Positions 50,215-61,887 are shown, counted from the stretch's first letter. The stretch is DNA of 64,000 nt from Prochlorococcus sp. AG-436-O11 (GCA_003212535.1 QCPO01000003.1:50259-114258); one strand, 5' to 3'. Translations and numbers: made by a program. The notes: generated by a model not told the origin, from the letters alone.

Positions 50215-51849
50215 TTAAGTAATTACGGTAGGAGTATCCATTCTAGTAAGTTTAGAAATATTTAATAATTCATTTAGATGATCTATGAGAGGCTTTAAGG
50301 CTATTTGCGGATTTAATGATAGATTTTGTTTAGGATTTATAAATTTCTCAAAATAGAGTCTTAATGTTGCACCCTTGGTTCCAGTGCCCGAAAGGCGGAC
50401 AATTACTCTTGAGTTATCTTCAAGAATAACTCTTAAACCTTGATTTTCGCTAATAGAATTATCTATAGGATCTAAATATGAAAAATTATCTGCATCTTTA
50501 ACTGAATTACCAGCAAAATTAGTTCCTTTCAGAGTTGGCAGTATAGAAGATAAATTATCAAATATTTGATTGGCAATGTTCGATGGAATTGCCTCATAAT
50601 CATGCCTCGAATAATAATTTCTACCAAATTGTCTCCAATGATTCTGAATTAAATCACTGACTGAACAATTTTTTTCAGCTAAAATTTGTAACCAATATAA
50701 AACTGCCCATAATCCATCTTTCTCCCTGACATGATTACTTCCTGTACCGAAACTTTCCTCTCCACATATAGTAATTAAATTAGAATCTAGAAGATTTCCA
50801 AAAAATTTCCACCCAGTTGGAGTTTCAAAACAAGGAATATTTAGTGCGCTCGCAACAATATCAACTGCGGAACTTGTAGGCATGGATCTTGCAACACCTG
50901 AGATACCTTCTTTATAACCAGGAACACATTTTGTATTAGCAGTAATAACCGCAAGACTATCACTAGGATTCACAAAACATCCACTTCCCAGAATCATGTT
51001 TCTATCGCCATCTCCATCACAGGCTGCGCCAAAACTATAAGACTTTTTATTTAACAATAAATCAGCCAAATGAGCTGCATAAGTAAGATTTGGATCAGGA
51101 TGCAACCCACCAAAATCTTTCAATGGATTACCATTCATAACACAATCTTTGGCGAGACCCATTTTTTCAATAAAAATATTTTTTGCATATGGACCAGTAA
51201 CAGCATTCATTGCATCAAAAATTAAGGAGAAGTCTTTTTTCAGAAAATCACTTATTTGATCAAAATCGAATATTTTTTCCATTAAAGCCGCATAATCTTT
51301 TAATCCATCAATAATTTCTAAAGTAGTTTCTCCATAATGAAATGATCCATATTTACTAAAATCAGGTAATTTTATTTTGCTTATTTTGTAACTAGTCAGC
51401 GATTGTGAAGATTTGAATATCTGATTAGTAATTATTTCAGGAGCCGGGCCACCATTGGCAATATTTAATTTAACTCCAAAGTCACCATCAATACCTCCAG
51501 GATTATGACTTGCGGAAAGAATAATACCTCCAACAGCATTTTCTTTTCTAATTAAATTAGATGTCGCGGGTGTAGATAATAAACCATCTTTTGGAACGAT
51601 AACTTTTCCAACCTTATGAGCTACGCAGATTTGAACAATTTTTTCTATTGCTTCGATATTTCCATATCTGCCATCGCCTCCAACTACCAAAGTAGATCCT
51701 TGTAAATTTCCAAGTGATAGTAATATTGACTCTATAAATATTTCCAAATAATGTTCTTCCTGGAACTTTAATGTACTTTTTCTTAAACCAGAAGTCCCTG
51801 GCTTTTGATCTAAAAATGGAGAATTTATATGAATAACATTAACTTCGGT
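50215..51849 (-). CDS. pgm: Phosphoglucomutase
   Basis: GTSGLRKS, ILSASHNPGG, CDGDGDRNMI, GEESFGTGSNHVREKDGLWA; start placed at MTEVNVIHINSP, approximate. Confidence 0.93.
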   Translation of the reverse strand, partial: TEVNVIHINSPFLDQKPGTSGLRKSTLKFQEEHYLEIFIESILLSLGNLQGSTLVVGGDGRYGNIEAIEKIVQICVAHKVGKVIVPKDGLLSTPATSNLIRKENAVGGIILSASHNPGGIDGDFGVKLNIANGGPAPEIITNQIFKSSQSLTSYKISKIKLPDFSKYGSFHYGETTLEIIDGLKDYAALMEKIFDFDQISDFLKKDFSLIFDAMNAVTGPYAKNIFIEKMGLAKDCVMNGNPLKDFGGLHPDPNLTYAAHLADLLLNKKSYSFGAACDGDGDRNMILGSGCFVNPSDSLAVITANTKCVPGYKEGISGVARSMPTSSAVDIVASALNIPCFETPTGWKFFGNLLDSNLITICGEESFGTGSNHVREKDGLWAVLYWLQILAEKNCSVSDLIQNHWRQFGRNYYSRHDYEAIPSNIANQIFDNLSSILPTLKGTNFAGNSVKDADNFSYLDPIDNSISENQGLRVILEDNSRVIVRLSGTGTKGATLRLYFEKFINPKQNLSLNPQIALKPLIDHLNELLNISKLTRMDTPTVIT

Positions 51850-51884
51850 CATAATTTTAAGAAACTTAAAAAAATCTAACGAAA

Positions 51885-52055
51885 TTAATGAGGCATTTCG
51901 GATGTTCTTAACATAGCGATAAACCAAAGAGAAGAAATGAGTAATGCACTTAAAATTCCGTAATTAAGGCCTAACTTTGAAATTGTGAGAGGAACTACCA
52001 AAGGGAAAGTTAGAGCTCCGAATAAAGGGGTAAAAGAAACGATTTTTTTTAGCAT
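51885..52055 (-). CDS. Small two-TM hypothetical protein (56 aa)
   Basis: Read by hand: MLKKIVSFTPLFGALTFPLVVPLTISKLGLNYGILSALLISSLWFIAMLRTSEMPH*. Confidence 0.6.
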   Translation of the reverse strand: MLKKIVSFTPLFGALTFPLVVPLTISKLGLNYGILSALLISSLWFIAMLRTSEMPH

Positions 52056-52067
52056 TAATTTATTTTA

Positions 52068-53249
52068 TTAAAACCATTCTTTCTGAACCTTATCTTTCTG
52101 ATTAGTATCATCCAATGGAGTGATTCTATCAAATTTAATAGAAATACTTTTTTCTTGCTGACCAGATGAATCAATAGCCTTAATTTCATATTTTTGAGTC
52201 CCATCTCTAAAAGGAACTTGAATTCTAAAAGTTCCGTCCGCAGCAAGTGGAACTTCTTCACCACCAATTGTTAATTTTGCTGATGGTTCAGTGGCACCAT
52301 ATACGATTAATTCAGCATCTGCAACAAGCCAAAAAGATTTATTTTTTACTATTCCTAGGCCAGAATCGTTTAAGCCTGAAGACCATTTACCTGAACCAGA
52401 ATCTGTAAGATTCTGATTCAAATCTGTTGATTTCATATTTTCCATAAATTCCTCAGATCCAACTTTTCGCCTTAAAGAAATGTTTGTTGCTGCTTGATAT
52501 AACCTTTCATGCATACCATTAACTTCCTGCTCCTGTGAATTTGAAATATCCGGTATAGTTTCAGCAGTAGAATCTAAATTAAAAGGTACGAACTTATCTA
52601 ATATTTGCTCAGAAGGATTCGATCCAGGCACATGACTTATTGAAGAAAAGGCTAATGACATCCAGTTAAAACCATATTTATATCCTAACTCAACTTTGTA
52701 GTCCCTATCTGAAAGAGGAATTGGTAAATACCACTCAGTACTATAACTATCAACTGTAATCTCTCTTAAAGTACCTTGATTTAAGTTACTCCCATCAGAA
52801 CCAGAAGCATCATATAAACGTAAACATAATTTACTTGCACCTAGAGATTGTGCTTTTTCTCTATCAATTTCAGATATTTGCCAAAAAACATAAGCCCAGT
52901 CTGGATCTCGAGGGAGAAAAACCACTTTCGTTAAAACTTCTTCAGGACTATATGAAGACTTAGATTCACTAGAGCTTAAAGAAGTAGGTTTACTAACTAC
53001 TTTTTTCTTTACTGCAGAACCTTTGTTTTGATATTTGAGTATTAAATCAACTAAAACTGCCTTGGTTTTACGGCTATATAAAGGAACTGATAATTTACTT
53101 GCTTCTTGACGTAATTGTCTGAGGGTAAGTGAGAGCAATTGATCTTTCTTCATGATCCCATCAGCCACTTTAAAATCTCCGTTTTTGTTTGGGATCAGTA
53201 TGTTCGCTTTTTTATGGATTTGCGTGTCTTTCAGGCCTGTCGTCAGCAT
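52068..53249 (-). CDS. DUF4912 protein with N-terminal SAP/Rho_N-like helix
   Basis: LRQLRQEASKLSVPLYSRKTKAVLVDLIL, then FLPRDPDWAYVFWQISE. Confidence 0.82.
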   Translation of the reverse strand: MLTTGLKDTQIHKKANILIPNKNGDFKVADGIMKKDQLLSLTLRQLRQEASKLSVPLYSRKTKAVLVDLILKYQNKGSAVKKKVVSKPTSLSSSESKSSYSPEEVLTKVVFLPRDPDWAYVFWQISEIDREKAQSLGASKLCLRLYDASGSDGSNLNQGTLREITVDSYSTEWYLPIPLSDRDYKVELGYKYGFNWMSLAFSSISHVPGSNPSEQILDKFVPFNLDSTAETIPDISNSQEQEVNGMHERLYQAATNISLRRKVGSEEFMENMKSTDLNQNLTDSGSGKWSSGLNDSGLGIVKNKSFWLVADAELIVYGATEPSAKLTIGGEEVPLAADGTFRIQVPFRDGTQKYEIKAIDSSGQQEKSISIKFDRITPLDDTNQKDKVQKEWF

Positions 53250-53421
53250 CCTCTGACTACTTAAAATATAATAAGTTTAAGATTTTCCCCGAGAGTAACG
53301 GGTATCATTAGATTTTTCCAAATTCTGCGAATAAGACGAATGCAAATTAATTTACTTTTCTTTTAAATTTTATTACCTGTATTTGTCATGGACTCAACAA
53401 AAATATATTTTTTCTTCGGGA

Positions 53422-53793
53422 TCAATCAAGATGGTTTTCTGTACTTTCTTCCACTAAAAGAACTAAATCCTCAATATCTATATCTTTGATATCTTTTCCT
53501 ATCTTTTGAGAGAAAAGATTCAACTTTTTTGCAGTTAATGCTAATTGTTCATAAAGAAGATCACTAAATTCTTGATCATTAAATCTTTGGGATGCCCTAT
53601 TACACCATTGCTTTATAATATGTTCCTGATCTGAGACACAACTATTATCTGTATATATAGATTTCAAAATTGCAAGGCAATGCAGAAGTATCCTGATGTG
53701 ATGTTTCTGTATTATTGATAAATTCAGTTTTTCAATGATTTGAATCGTTTGAAGATTTAGAGAATTAGATAATGGATCAATTTGGGAAGGCAT
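53422..53793 (-). CDS. Hypothetical protein, divergent from sufB
   Basis: 123-aa helical-looking ORF; not winged-helix SufR-like by eye. Confidence 0.7.
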   Translation of the reverse strand: MPSQIDPLSNSLNLQTIQIIEKLNLSIIQKHHIRILLHCLAILKSIYTDNSCVSDQEHIIKQWCNRASQRFNDQEFSDLLYEQLALTAKKLNLFSQKIGKDIKDIDIEDLVLLVEESTENHLD

Positions 53794-53885
53794 TAATTTT
53801 TACTTTTAATAAAAAAAACTCTATATTTAGGAAGATCTATGGTTAGAGTATAGAAACCTAATTTTAATAGGTTAATTTTTGGAAA

Positions 53886-55328
53886 ATGGTTAACGAAAAT
53901 CTAGTTAAAAATGTAGTAAAAGAAACCTACAAATATGGTTTTGTTACTGATATTGAAACTGAAAAAATTTCCAAAGGATTGAATGAAGATATTATCCGTC
54001 TCATTTCAACAAAAAAAGAAGAGCCAGAATACCTGCTTAATTTCAGATTAAATGCCTTTAAGAAATGGCAGCAAATGAAAGAACCTAACTGGGCAGAATT
54101 AGGATATGACGCAATCAATTATCAAGATATAATTTATTATTCTGCTCCAAAGCAAAAAGAAAAAATTTCTAGTTTGGATGAAGTTGATCCCAAACTTCTG
54201 GAAACGTTTGACAAATTAGGTATACCTCTCACTGAGCAAAAGAAACTAACCAATGTTGCCGTAGACGCAGTTTTTGATAGCGTTTCTATTGCAACTACAT
54301 TTAGAGAAGAACTTGCTCAACATGGAGTTATATTTTGCTCTATAAGTGAAGCAGTAAAAAATCATTCAGATTTGATAGAAAAATATTTAGGTTCTGTGGT
54401 TCCAGTTACTGATAATTATTTTGCAGCTCTCAATTCAGCTGTTTTTAGTGATGGTTCCTTTGTTTATATCCCCAAAGGTGTTAAGTGTCCTATGGATCTA
54501 TCTTCCTACTTCAGAATTAATAGTGGAGATTCTGGGCAATTTGAAAGAACACTAATAATTGCTGAAGAATCAAGTTCAGTTAGTTATTTGGAAGGTTGCA
54601 CAGCACCAATGTTCGACACAAATACTCTTCATGCGGCAGTAGTTGAACTAATTGCTTTAGATGATGCTTCCATTAAATATTCAACAGTCCAGAATTGGTA
54701 TGCAGGCAATGAAGAAGGGGTAGGTGGAATTTTCAATTTCGTCACCAAAAGAGGAAAATGCTTAGGCAAGAGAAGTAAAATCAGTTGGTCTCAGGTTGAA
54801 ACTGGGTCTGCGATTACATGGAAATACCCCAGTTGTCTTCTTTTAGGAGAAGAATCTATAGGAGAATTTTATTCAGTAGCACTTACAAATAACCTCCAAC
54901 AAGCTGATACAGGCACAAAAATGATTCATATTGGACCCAAAACCAAATCAACCATAGTTAGTAAAGGGATAAGTGCAGGTAATTCGAAAAATAGCTACAG
55001 AGGTCTGGTCAGAATGGGCACAAAAGCGATTGGGGCAAAAAATTACAGCCAGTGTGATTCAATGTTAATAGGTGATCAAGCATCAGCTAATACATTTCCT
55101 TACATAACATCTCAACAACAAAATTCTGAAATTGAACATGAAGCAAGCACATGTAGAATATCTGAAGACCAATTATTTTATCTACAAAGCAGAGGTATAG
55201 AATTTGAAGAAGCTATTTCTATGATGGTAAGTGGTTTCTGCAGAGATGTGTTCAATCAATTACCTATGGAATTTGCAGCTGAAGCAGACAAGCTCCTGGC
55301 TCTTAAACTAGAAGGCTCAGTGGGTTAA
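53886..55328 (+). CDS. sufB: Fe-S assembly scaffold SufB
   Basis: QEELAQHG-like region, [41 protein letters not shown]. Confidence 0.96.
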   Translation: MVNENLVKNVVKETYKYGFVTDIETEKISKGLNEDIIRLISTKKEEPEYLLNFRLNAFKKWQQMKEPNWAELGYDAINYQDIIYYSAPKQKEKISSLDEVDPKLLETFDKLGIPLTEQKKLTNVAVDAVFDSVSIATTFREELAQHGVIFCSISEAVKNHSDLIEKYLGSVVPVTDNYFAALNSAVFSDGSFVYIPKGVKCPMDLSSYFRINSGDSGQFERTLIIAEESSSVSYLEGCTAPMFDTNTLHAAVVELIALDDASIKYSTVQNWYAGNEEGVGGIFNFVTKRGKCLGKRSKISWSQVETGSAITWKYPSCLLLGEESIGEFYSVALTNNLQQADTGTKMIHIGPKTKSTIVSKGISAGNSKNSYRGLVRMGTKAIGAKNYSQCDSMLIGDQASANTFPYITSQQQNSEIEHEASTCRISEDQLFYLQSRGIEFEEAISMMVSGFCRDVFNQLPMEFAAEADKLLALKLEGSVG

Positions 55329-55345
55329 TTAAAGATTTTCTAAGT

Positions 55346-56134
55346 TTGATGCAACGTAAAATGAAAGAATCTGAACCAATATTAAAAGTTAATAATCTCT
55401 TTGCATCTACTGATGATCTACCAATTTTAAAGGGCGTTTCTATAAATGTTTATCCTGGTGAAATCCATGCGATTATGGGAAGGAATGGATGTGGCAAAAG
55501 TACTTTCTCAAAAATTATCGCAGGACATCCCTCTTACAATATTACTGAAGGTGAAATAAATTTTTTAGGAACAAATGTAACCTCTTTAGAACCCGAAGAA
55601 AGAGCACAAGCAGGTATTTTTCTTGGTTTCCAATATCCAATAGAAATACCTGGAGTAAGTAATCTTGAGTTTCTTCGTGTTTCAACAAATGCTAGAAGAA
55701 AATTTCTTAAAAAAGAAGAATTAGATACTTTCGATTTTGAAGATTTAGTTAAAGAAAAATTAGAAATAGTAAAAATGGATTCTGCATTCTTATCAAGAAG
55801 TGTAAATCAAGGTTTTTCCGGAGGTGAAAAGAAAAGAAATGAAATACTTCAAATGGCATTACTAGAACCCAAGATTGCAATTTTAGATGAAACCGATTCC
55901 GGTTTAGACATTGATGCTCTTAGAATAGTTGCTTCAGGAATTAAGAAAATATCTAATAATAAGATGGGAATTATTTTAATTACTCACTATCAAAGATTAT
56001 TGGACGAAATAAAACCTGACTATGTACACGTCATGTCGGATGGTCAGATTATAAAAACTGGCGGAAGCGATCTTGCTCTTGAACTTGAAAAAAATGGCTA
56101 TGAATGGACTGATAACTTTGTAAAAGAGAAATAA
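55346..56134 (+). CDS. sufC: Fe-S assembly ATPase SufC
   Basis: [38 protein letters not shown]. The start may be downstream (ATG 55349 or 55361). Confidence 0.96.
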   Translation: MMQRKMKESEPILKVNNLFASTDDLPILKGVSINVYPGEIHAIMGRNGCGKSTFSKIIAGHPSYNITEGEINFLGTNVTSLEPEERAQAGIFLGFQYPIEIPGVSNLEFLRVSTNARRKFLKKEELDTFDFEDLVKEKLEIVKMDSAFLSRSVNQGFSGGEKKRNEILQMALLEPKIAILDETDSGLDIDALRIVASGIKKISNNKMGIILITHYQRLLDEIKPDYVHVMSDGQIIKTGGSDLALELEKNGYEWTDNFVKEK

Positions 56135-56137
56135 ATA

Positions 56138-57355
56138 ATGCACATTATCGAAAGGATAAAAGCAAATAAACTACTTAGTAATCCAACAGAGATCCAAAAA
56201 CTTTGTCTCGAGAAATTACAATCAAACCCTCTACCAAATCTCAAAAGTGAATTTTGGAGGCTTTCAAATAAATTAAAGTTTTCAAACTTTTTAGACTTTT
56301 CACTAAATGGCAGCAATACTAATTGTGAATTCCCTTATCAAAATAATTCTCAAAATATCATTAGATTAATAATCGGAGAGAATAGTCCAATAAATATAAA
56401 CAGCGAAGATTTTTCTATAAATGAATTAAATAATGAAGAATTAATAGCCTATATTAAAAAAAATCTTTCTTCATTTGATCACAACGAAAATTGGAGCGAC
56501 CTCTTAAATCTCTGTTTAAGTTTTGAACAAAATATCTTAGGTTTAAGAATTAAAGGAACAAAAATTCCTCCTCTTGAAATCCTAAGTCATTCAACAAATG
56601 ATTCTATTAATGCAAAAACATTAATATTAATTGTCGAGAAAAATTGCAATCTTGACTTATTACAAATTAATCTCGGAACAGAAAACTCTTCACTATCTCA
56701 ATCAACATTCTTCTCTTTAGAGGAAAACAGTTCTGTAAACCATGGAATGGTTGCCTATGGAGAAAATAGATCAAATCTATTAAACTCTCTAAATGTAATT
56801 CAACAACAAAATAGTGAATACAACTTAGGATCAATACATTTTAAATTCAATTATGCAAGATTTGAAATTCGTATAAAACAGTCATCAGGTAATGCCAAAA
56901 CAAATATCAAAGGCATGCAAATCACAAAAAATGATGAACAAATAGCCACTTATACAAAGATAGAATTTAATGGGCCAAATGGTTTCTTAGATCAAATTAA
57001 CAAATCATTAGCAGATGATAAATCACATGCAATATTTGAGGGTTCAATAATCGTTCCGAAAATAGCCCAAAAAACTGATGCTTCTCAATTAAGTAGAAAT
57101 ATACTGTTATCAACTCATGCACAAATAGATACAAAACCCCAGCTAGAAATAATTGCCGACGATGTAAAATGCAAACATGGAGCAACAATTTCACAATTAA
57201 ACGAAGAAGAACTTTTTTATATGAGATCAAGAGGCCTCACATTAGGAGAAGCCAGTAAGCTACAATTAGGTTCCTTCTTTAAAGAAATAATCTCATTTAT
57301 TCCCGTTCCAAAAGCTAAATGGGATTTACTGAATAAACTTTTAAAACAGGATTAA
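56138..57355 (+). CDS. sufD: Fe-S assembly protein SufD
   Basis: KCKHGATISQLNEEELFYMRSRG; between sufC and sufS. Confidence 0.95.
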   Translation: MHIIERIKANKLLSNPTEIQKLCLEKLQSNPLPNLKSEFWRLSNKLKFSNFLDFSLNGSNTNCEFPYQNNSQNIIRLIIGENSPININSEDFSINELNNEELIAYIKKNLSSFDHNENWSDLLNLCLSFEQNILGLRIKGTKIPPLEILSHSTNDSINAKTLILIVEKNCNLDLLQINLGTENSSLSQSTFFSLEENSSVNHGMVAYGENRSNLLNSLNVIQQQNSEYNLGSIHFKFNYARFEIRIKQSSGNAKTNIKGMQITKNDEQIATYTKIEFNGPNGFLDQINKSLADDKSHAIFEGSIIVPKIAQKTDASQLSRNILLSTHAQIDTKPQLEIIADDVKCKHGATISQLNEEELFYMRSRGLTLGEASKLQLGSFFKEIISFIPVPKAKWDLLNKLLKQD

Positions 57356-58608
57356 TGGAAGCGATTCATAATTTCCCTGAAATTTCAAAAAAAGATTTTC
57401 CTCTGTTAGAGAAAAATAGTAAAAGAGATAACAAAATTATTTATCTAGACCATGCTGCGACTACACAAAAACCTATACAAGTCATCAACAAAATTGATGA
57501 ATATTATAGAAACTTTAATGCAAACGTACATAGAGGTGCCCACCAATTAAGTGCAAAAGCAACAGAAGAATTTGAAAATTCGAGGTCTGTAATTAGTCAA
57601 TATTTAAATGCCAATTCAACTAAAGAAATTATTTTCACTAGAAACGCAACTGAAGCTATCAATCTAGCAGCAAGATCATGGGGAGAATTTACTTTAAAAG
57701 AAAATGATGAAATTATTATATCCATTATGGAGCATCATAGTAACATTGTTCCTTGGCAAATGGTTGCTGCAAAAAACAAATGTAAACTGAAGTTTATCGG
57801 AATAGATAAGAATGGGGAATTAGATATTAATGATTTCAAATCTAAATTAACATCGAAGACAAAGTTAGTTAGCCTTGTTCACGTAAGTAACACTTTAGGT
57901 TGCTGTAATCCAATCAAAGAAATAACTAAATTAGCAAAGCAAAAAGATGCTTTAGTTCTTCTCGATGCATGTCAAAGCTTAGCTCATCAAAAACTCGATG
58001 TTATTGATCTAGGAATAGATTTCTTAGCAGGTTCAGGTCATAAATTATGTGGTCCAACAGGAATAGGTTTCCTGTGGTCAAAAAAAGAAATATTAGAAAA
58101 AATCCCTCCATTGTTTGGTGGAGGCGAAATGATTCAAGATGTTTTTGAAGAAAGTAGTACTTGGGCAGAACTGCCTCATAAATTCGAAGCAGGAACTCCT
58201 GCTATTGCTCAAGCTATAGGGCTTGCAGAAGCTATAAAGTATATAAATAATATTGGATTAGATCATATCCATGAATATGAAAAGACCATTACAAAATACT
58301 TATTTGAAAAATTAAATCAAATAGAGGATATTGAAATCATTGGTCCACCTCCCGAAATAGATCCAAAAAGGGCATCACTAGCTACTTTTTATGTCACAAA
58401 AATACATTCTAACGATATAGCTGAAATTCTTGATTCTAAAGGAATTTGTATAAGAAGCGGACATCATTGTTGTCAACCTCTTCATAGACACCTCGGAGTT
58501 AATTCAACAGCAAGAATTAGCATGAACTTCACAACCAACAAAGATGATATTGATATATTCATAGAAAAATTAAAAGAGACTATTAATTTTCTAAAAATAA
58601 ATTCTTAA
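57355..58608 (+). CDS. sufS: Cysteine desulfurase SufS
   Basis: YLDHAATTQKP, SGHKLCGPTGIGFLW, IRSGHHCCQPLH. Confidence 0.97.
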   Translation: MEAIHNFPEISKKDFPLLEKNSKRDNKIIYLDHAATTQKPIQVINKIDEYYRNFNANVHRGAHQLSAKATEEFENSRSVISQYLNANSTKEIIFTRNATEAINLAARSWGEFTLKENDEIIISIMEHHSNIVPWQMVAAKNKCKLKFIGIDKNGELDINDFKSKLTSKTKLVSLVHVSNTLGCCNPIKEITKLAKQKDALVLLDACQSLAHQKLDVIDLGIDFLAGSGHKLCGPTGIGFLWSKKEILEKIPPLFGGGEMIQDVFEESSTWAELPHKFEAGTPAIAQAIGLAEAIKYINNIGLDHIHEYEKTITKYLFEKLNQIEDIEIIGPPPEIDPKRASLATFYVTKIHSNDIAEILDSKGICIRSGHHCCQPLHRHLGVNSTARISMNFTTNKDDIDIFIEKLKETINFLKINS

Positions 58609-60530
58609 ATATTTAAAACTTTATTTAAAAAATCTTCAGTTTTTTGAATAACTTTTTTTTTATTTTCAATATATTTAAACCCATGGCCCTCATTTTCAAA
58701 AAAAACAACTTCTGAAGTTTTATTATTCTTAATCAGCTTTTCTTGAACTTTTAATGTTTGGTTATATGAAATAACTGAATCTTTTTTGCCATGAAATAAT
58801 AATATTGGCTTTTTTAAATTACTAATTTTATTTATTGGTGATCTAGTATTGTACTCGCTAAAAGATTCCTTATAATTACCTACTAGAGAATTTAAATAAT
58901 CTTTTTCAAATCTATGAGTATTGAGATACATATCCACGAGATCAATGACAGGATATTTGCAAATAGCCGCTTTGAAGACATTCCCATCACAGAGAGCATT
59001 AAGGGCAGTTAAGCCACCAGCACTATTTCCAAAAATTACAATATTTTCACTATCAACTAAATCTAATCTCACCAATTCAAGAACTAATGCTTTGCAATCA
59101 TAAGAATCAACAATTCCCCATTTATAATTCAATCTCTCTCTATACTCCCTTCCAAAACCTGATGATCCGCCATAATTAACTTCAGCAACAAAAAAACCTT
59201 TTGCCACCCAATATTGCACTTCAGCATTGTAAGATCCATCAAAATTTGCAGTAGGGCCACTATGCGCTCTTATCAAAAGTGGTGGCTTATTAAACCTTGC
59301 AAATAAAGGCCTATAAAGAAAGGAATGTGTAGATTGATTATCAAAACCTTTAAACCAAAAAGATTCTGGTTTTGAACAATCCACTATAGATTCATACGAT
59401 ACCTTCTTTAGAACATTTAAGGAGATTGTTTCACTAAAATCGATTTCAAGTAAATGACCCGAAAAATCAGAACCATAACCTTTTAAAGCTAACTTTTTAT
59501 CAAAAGCACTAAAATCACTGACTGAAGTAAATGGCAAATAATATTCTTGTATAAACTTAAGATTTTGATATTGCTCTAATAGCCAAAAATTTCCCTTTTT
59601 TGCTAAACAAAATAAATTCTTGAGAGAACCAGAAAAAAAAGTTATTCCAGAAACCCATTGGGGTGAACCATATTCGAACAAATTTTTCTTTATTCTTTTC
59701 TTGATAACAATATTGTCAATTTCACTTATATCAATAAATAATAAATTCCACCAACCAGAACTATCTTCAGAACATACTAGCAGTTTGTCGCTTATCCAAT
59801 AAGGTTGAAAAAAAGAAACTTTTTTATTCCCATTGATAACTAAATTTGCAAATTTTTTTATTTTTTTGATCTCCCCATTATGTACTTCAGCAAAAAAAAG
59901 ATCATTTTTTTCCCATGGCATATATGGAGTATCCCACTCTATCCAAGACAATAAGTTATTTGAAATATTAGAAGATAAATCTCCAGCAAAATTATCAAAT
60001 TTTTTTATTTGATGAATATCTTGTTTGGTTTTTTTTAAATCTAACGAAAACAAATAATCTATATTTTTAATCTCACAAATACCATACAAAATATTTTTTT
60101 CAGTAATAACAAATGACGAATCAAAATTTCCTTCTATAGATTTAGATAGTTGCCTAGCTTCTTGAACTGGAACTAGATATTGTTTTTTACTTCTATCTAT
60201 TGATTTTATGCCTTCAAAAATCTGAAACCATATTGCCTGTGAAACTTGATCGATCCATATCAGATAAACATTTTTTTTAAAGTATAAGCATTTATAAGAT
60301 TTACCACCATATCCATGGAAATTACTTTTTACATTAAATTCATCACCAGTTAATTGTTGGGGGAAAGCATCTTTTTCATTAAATGGTCTAGCAAAAATAG
60401 CATTATTTAAATTGTTGCCATCACTAACAACATCTACCCAGAAAATAGTATTCCCAATAATTGATAACTCTTTAAAAGCTATATTGCTACGTTCTCCTTG
60501 TCCAAGTCTTAGTTTATCAACATTACTCAT
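58605..60530 (-). CDS. S9-family prolyl oligopeptidase-like peptidase
   Basis: beta-propeller N-terminus, YGGSSGFGREYRE, IFGNSAGGLTAL, LLFHGKKDSVI, FENEGHGF. Confidence 0.92.
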   Translation of the reverse strand: MSNVDKLRLGQGERSNIAFKELSIIGNTIFWVDVVSDGNNLNNAIFARPFNEKDAFPQQLTGDEFNVKSNFHGYGGKSYKCLYFKKNVYLIWIDQVSQAIWFQIFEGIKSIDRSKKQYLVPVQEARQLSKSIEGNFDSSFVITEKNILYGICEIKNIDYLFSLDLKKTKQDIHQIKKFDNFAGDLSSNISNNLLSWIEWDTPYMPWEKNDLFFAEVHNGEIKKIKKFANLVINGNKKVSFFQPYWISDKLLVCSEDSSGWWNLLFIDISEIDNIVIKKRIKKNLFEYGSPQWVSGITFFSGSLKNLFCLAKKGNFWLLEQYQNLKFIQEYYLPFTSVSDFSAFDKKLALKGYGSDFSGHLLEIDFSETISLNVLKKVSYESIVDCSKPESFWFKGFDNQSTHSFLYRPLFARFNKPPLLIRAHSGPTANFDGSYNAEVQYWVAKGFFVAEVNYGGSSGFGREYRERLNYKWGIVDSYDCKALVLELVRLDLVDSENIVIFGNSAGGLTALNALCDGNVFKAAICKYPVIDLVDMYLNTHRFEKDYLNSLVGNYKESFSEYNTRSPINKISNLKKPILLFHGKKDSVISYNQTLKVQEKLIKNNKTSEVVFFENEGHGFKYIENKKKVIQKTEDFLNKVLNI

Positions 60531-60611
60531 TTAGTAAACTATATTGAAAATGAATTAAAAGTGCTACTATTTTTATAGTTTAACTGTTCAGTAGATAGTT
60601 TTTGATTTAAC

Positions 60612-61217
60612 GTGGCAAACCATTTTTCACAACTTGCAAAAAAGTCAAAAACCAATGGCAACTCGAAAAACATTGAGAAAGAACAGACAGGCAAACCATC
60701 ACTAGAAATTTATACACTTGGTGATGATGTGTTGAGGCAAAGTTCTAAAAGAATCAGTAAAGTTGACGACGACATTAGAAATTTAGCTAGAGAAATGCTT
60801 CAAAGCATGTATGCCGCAAAAGGTATTGGACTTGCTGCACCCCAAATTGGTATTAATAAAGAGCTTCTTGTCATTGACGTCAATTTTGAAGATTCAGCTG
60901 CGGAGCCTTTAATTTTAATAAATCCAGAAATTACAGATTATGGCACAACGCTAAATTCATACGAAGAAGGTTGCCTTAGTATCCCAGGTGTTTACTTAAA
61001 CGTAATAAGACCATCAACTATAAAATTGAAATTTAGAGATGAAATGGGAAGGCCGCTAAAAATGAAAGCAGATGGACTTCTTGCAAGATGTATTCAACAT
61101 GAAATGGATCATTTAAATGGTGTATTATTTGTTGATAGAGTTACTTCAAAAGAAGATTTAAATAAAGAACTAAAAAAAGAAGGGTTTCACGAAAAAGACG
61201 TGATTCCTATCAATTAA
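60612..61217 (+). CDS. def: Peptide deformylase
   Basis: GIGLAAPQIG, EEGCLSIPG, QHEMDHLNG. Confidence 0.97.
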   Translation: MANHFSQLAKKSKTNGNSKNIEKEQTGKPSLEIYTLGDDVLRQSSKRISKVDDDIRNLAREMLQSMYAAKGIGLAAPQIGINKELLVIDVNFEDSAAEPLILINPEITDYGTTLNSYEEGCLSIPGVYLNVIRPSTIKLKFRDEMGRPLKMKADGLLARCIQHEMDHLNGVLFVDRVTSKEDLNKELKKEGFHEKDVIPIN

Positions 61218-61221
61218 TTGA

Positions 61222-61563
61222 ATGACCGAAACAACAATATTTCAAAAGATAATAAATGGAGATATTCCTTGCGAAAAACTCCATGAAGATGAATTCTGTA
61301 TTGCATTTAATGATATTGCAGCTCAAGCCCCAGTCCATTTTTTAGTTATTCCCAAAAAAGCAATACAAAGTTTATTAGAATGTGTTGAAGAGGATAAAAA
61401 CTTATTAGGACATCTATTATTTATAGGCAGCAAAATAGCTAAGTCTAAAAATTTAAATAATTGGAGAACAGTTATTAATACAGGAGAAGAATCTGGGCAA
61501 ACAGTTTTCCATTTACATATTCACTTCATTTCTGGAAGAAAGATGAATTGGCCTCCAGGTTAA
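61222..61563 (+). CDS. HIT family hydrolase
   Basis: TIFQKIINGDIPCEKLHEDE, HLHIHFISGR. Confidence 0.95.
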   Translation: MTETTIFQKIINGDIPCEKLHEDEFCIAFNDIAAQAPVHFLVIPKKAIQSLLECVEEDKNLLGHLLFIGSKIAKSKNLNNWRTVINTGEESGQTVFHLHIHFISGRKMNWPPG

Positions 61564-61611
61564 GACTCTCGAAAAAATTGTTTATTAGCTATAAATAAAT
61601 AAAAATAAAAA

Positions 61612-61887
61612 ATGAATACCCCAGAATCATTAAATAAAGAACATAAAAATTTTTTAACTTTAATTTCCAAATATTGGGAAAACTTAGATAATCCTCAAAA
61701 AGTACTACTTACGAAAATATGGAAAGTATTAACTTATAAATGGCAATTACAAATTATATTAAATTTGCCCTTTTTATTATGGTGGGGCTTGGATCAATCA
61801 ATAACAAAAGTACATGATTTTGATGTAGCGATTTTAAGTTATCTCCACCTTCCTGACTGGGCAATGTCATTGATAGGTTTTGGTTAA
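61612..61887 (+). CDS. Hypothetical protein with one hydrophobic segment
   Basis: 91-aa ORF, ILNLPFLLWWGLDQSI, between the HIT gene and the ABC exporter. Confidence 0.65.
   Translation: MNTPESLNKEHKNFLTLISKYWENLDNPQKVLLTKIWKVLTYKWQLQIILNLPFLLWWGLDQSITKVHDFDVAILSYLHLPDWAMSLIGFG

Noticed and set aside
52055-52267. 70-aa minus-strand ORF overlapping the DUF4912 gene's 3' end
   Set aside because: Out-of-frame with a better supported CDS and no features of its own.
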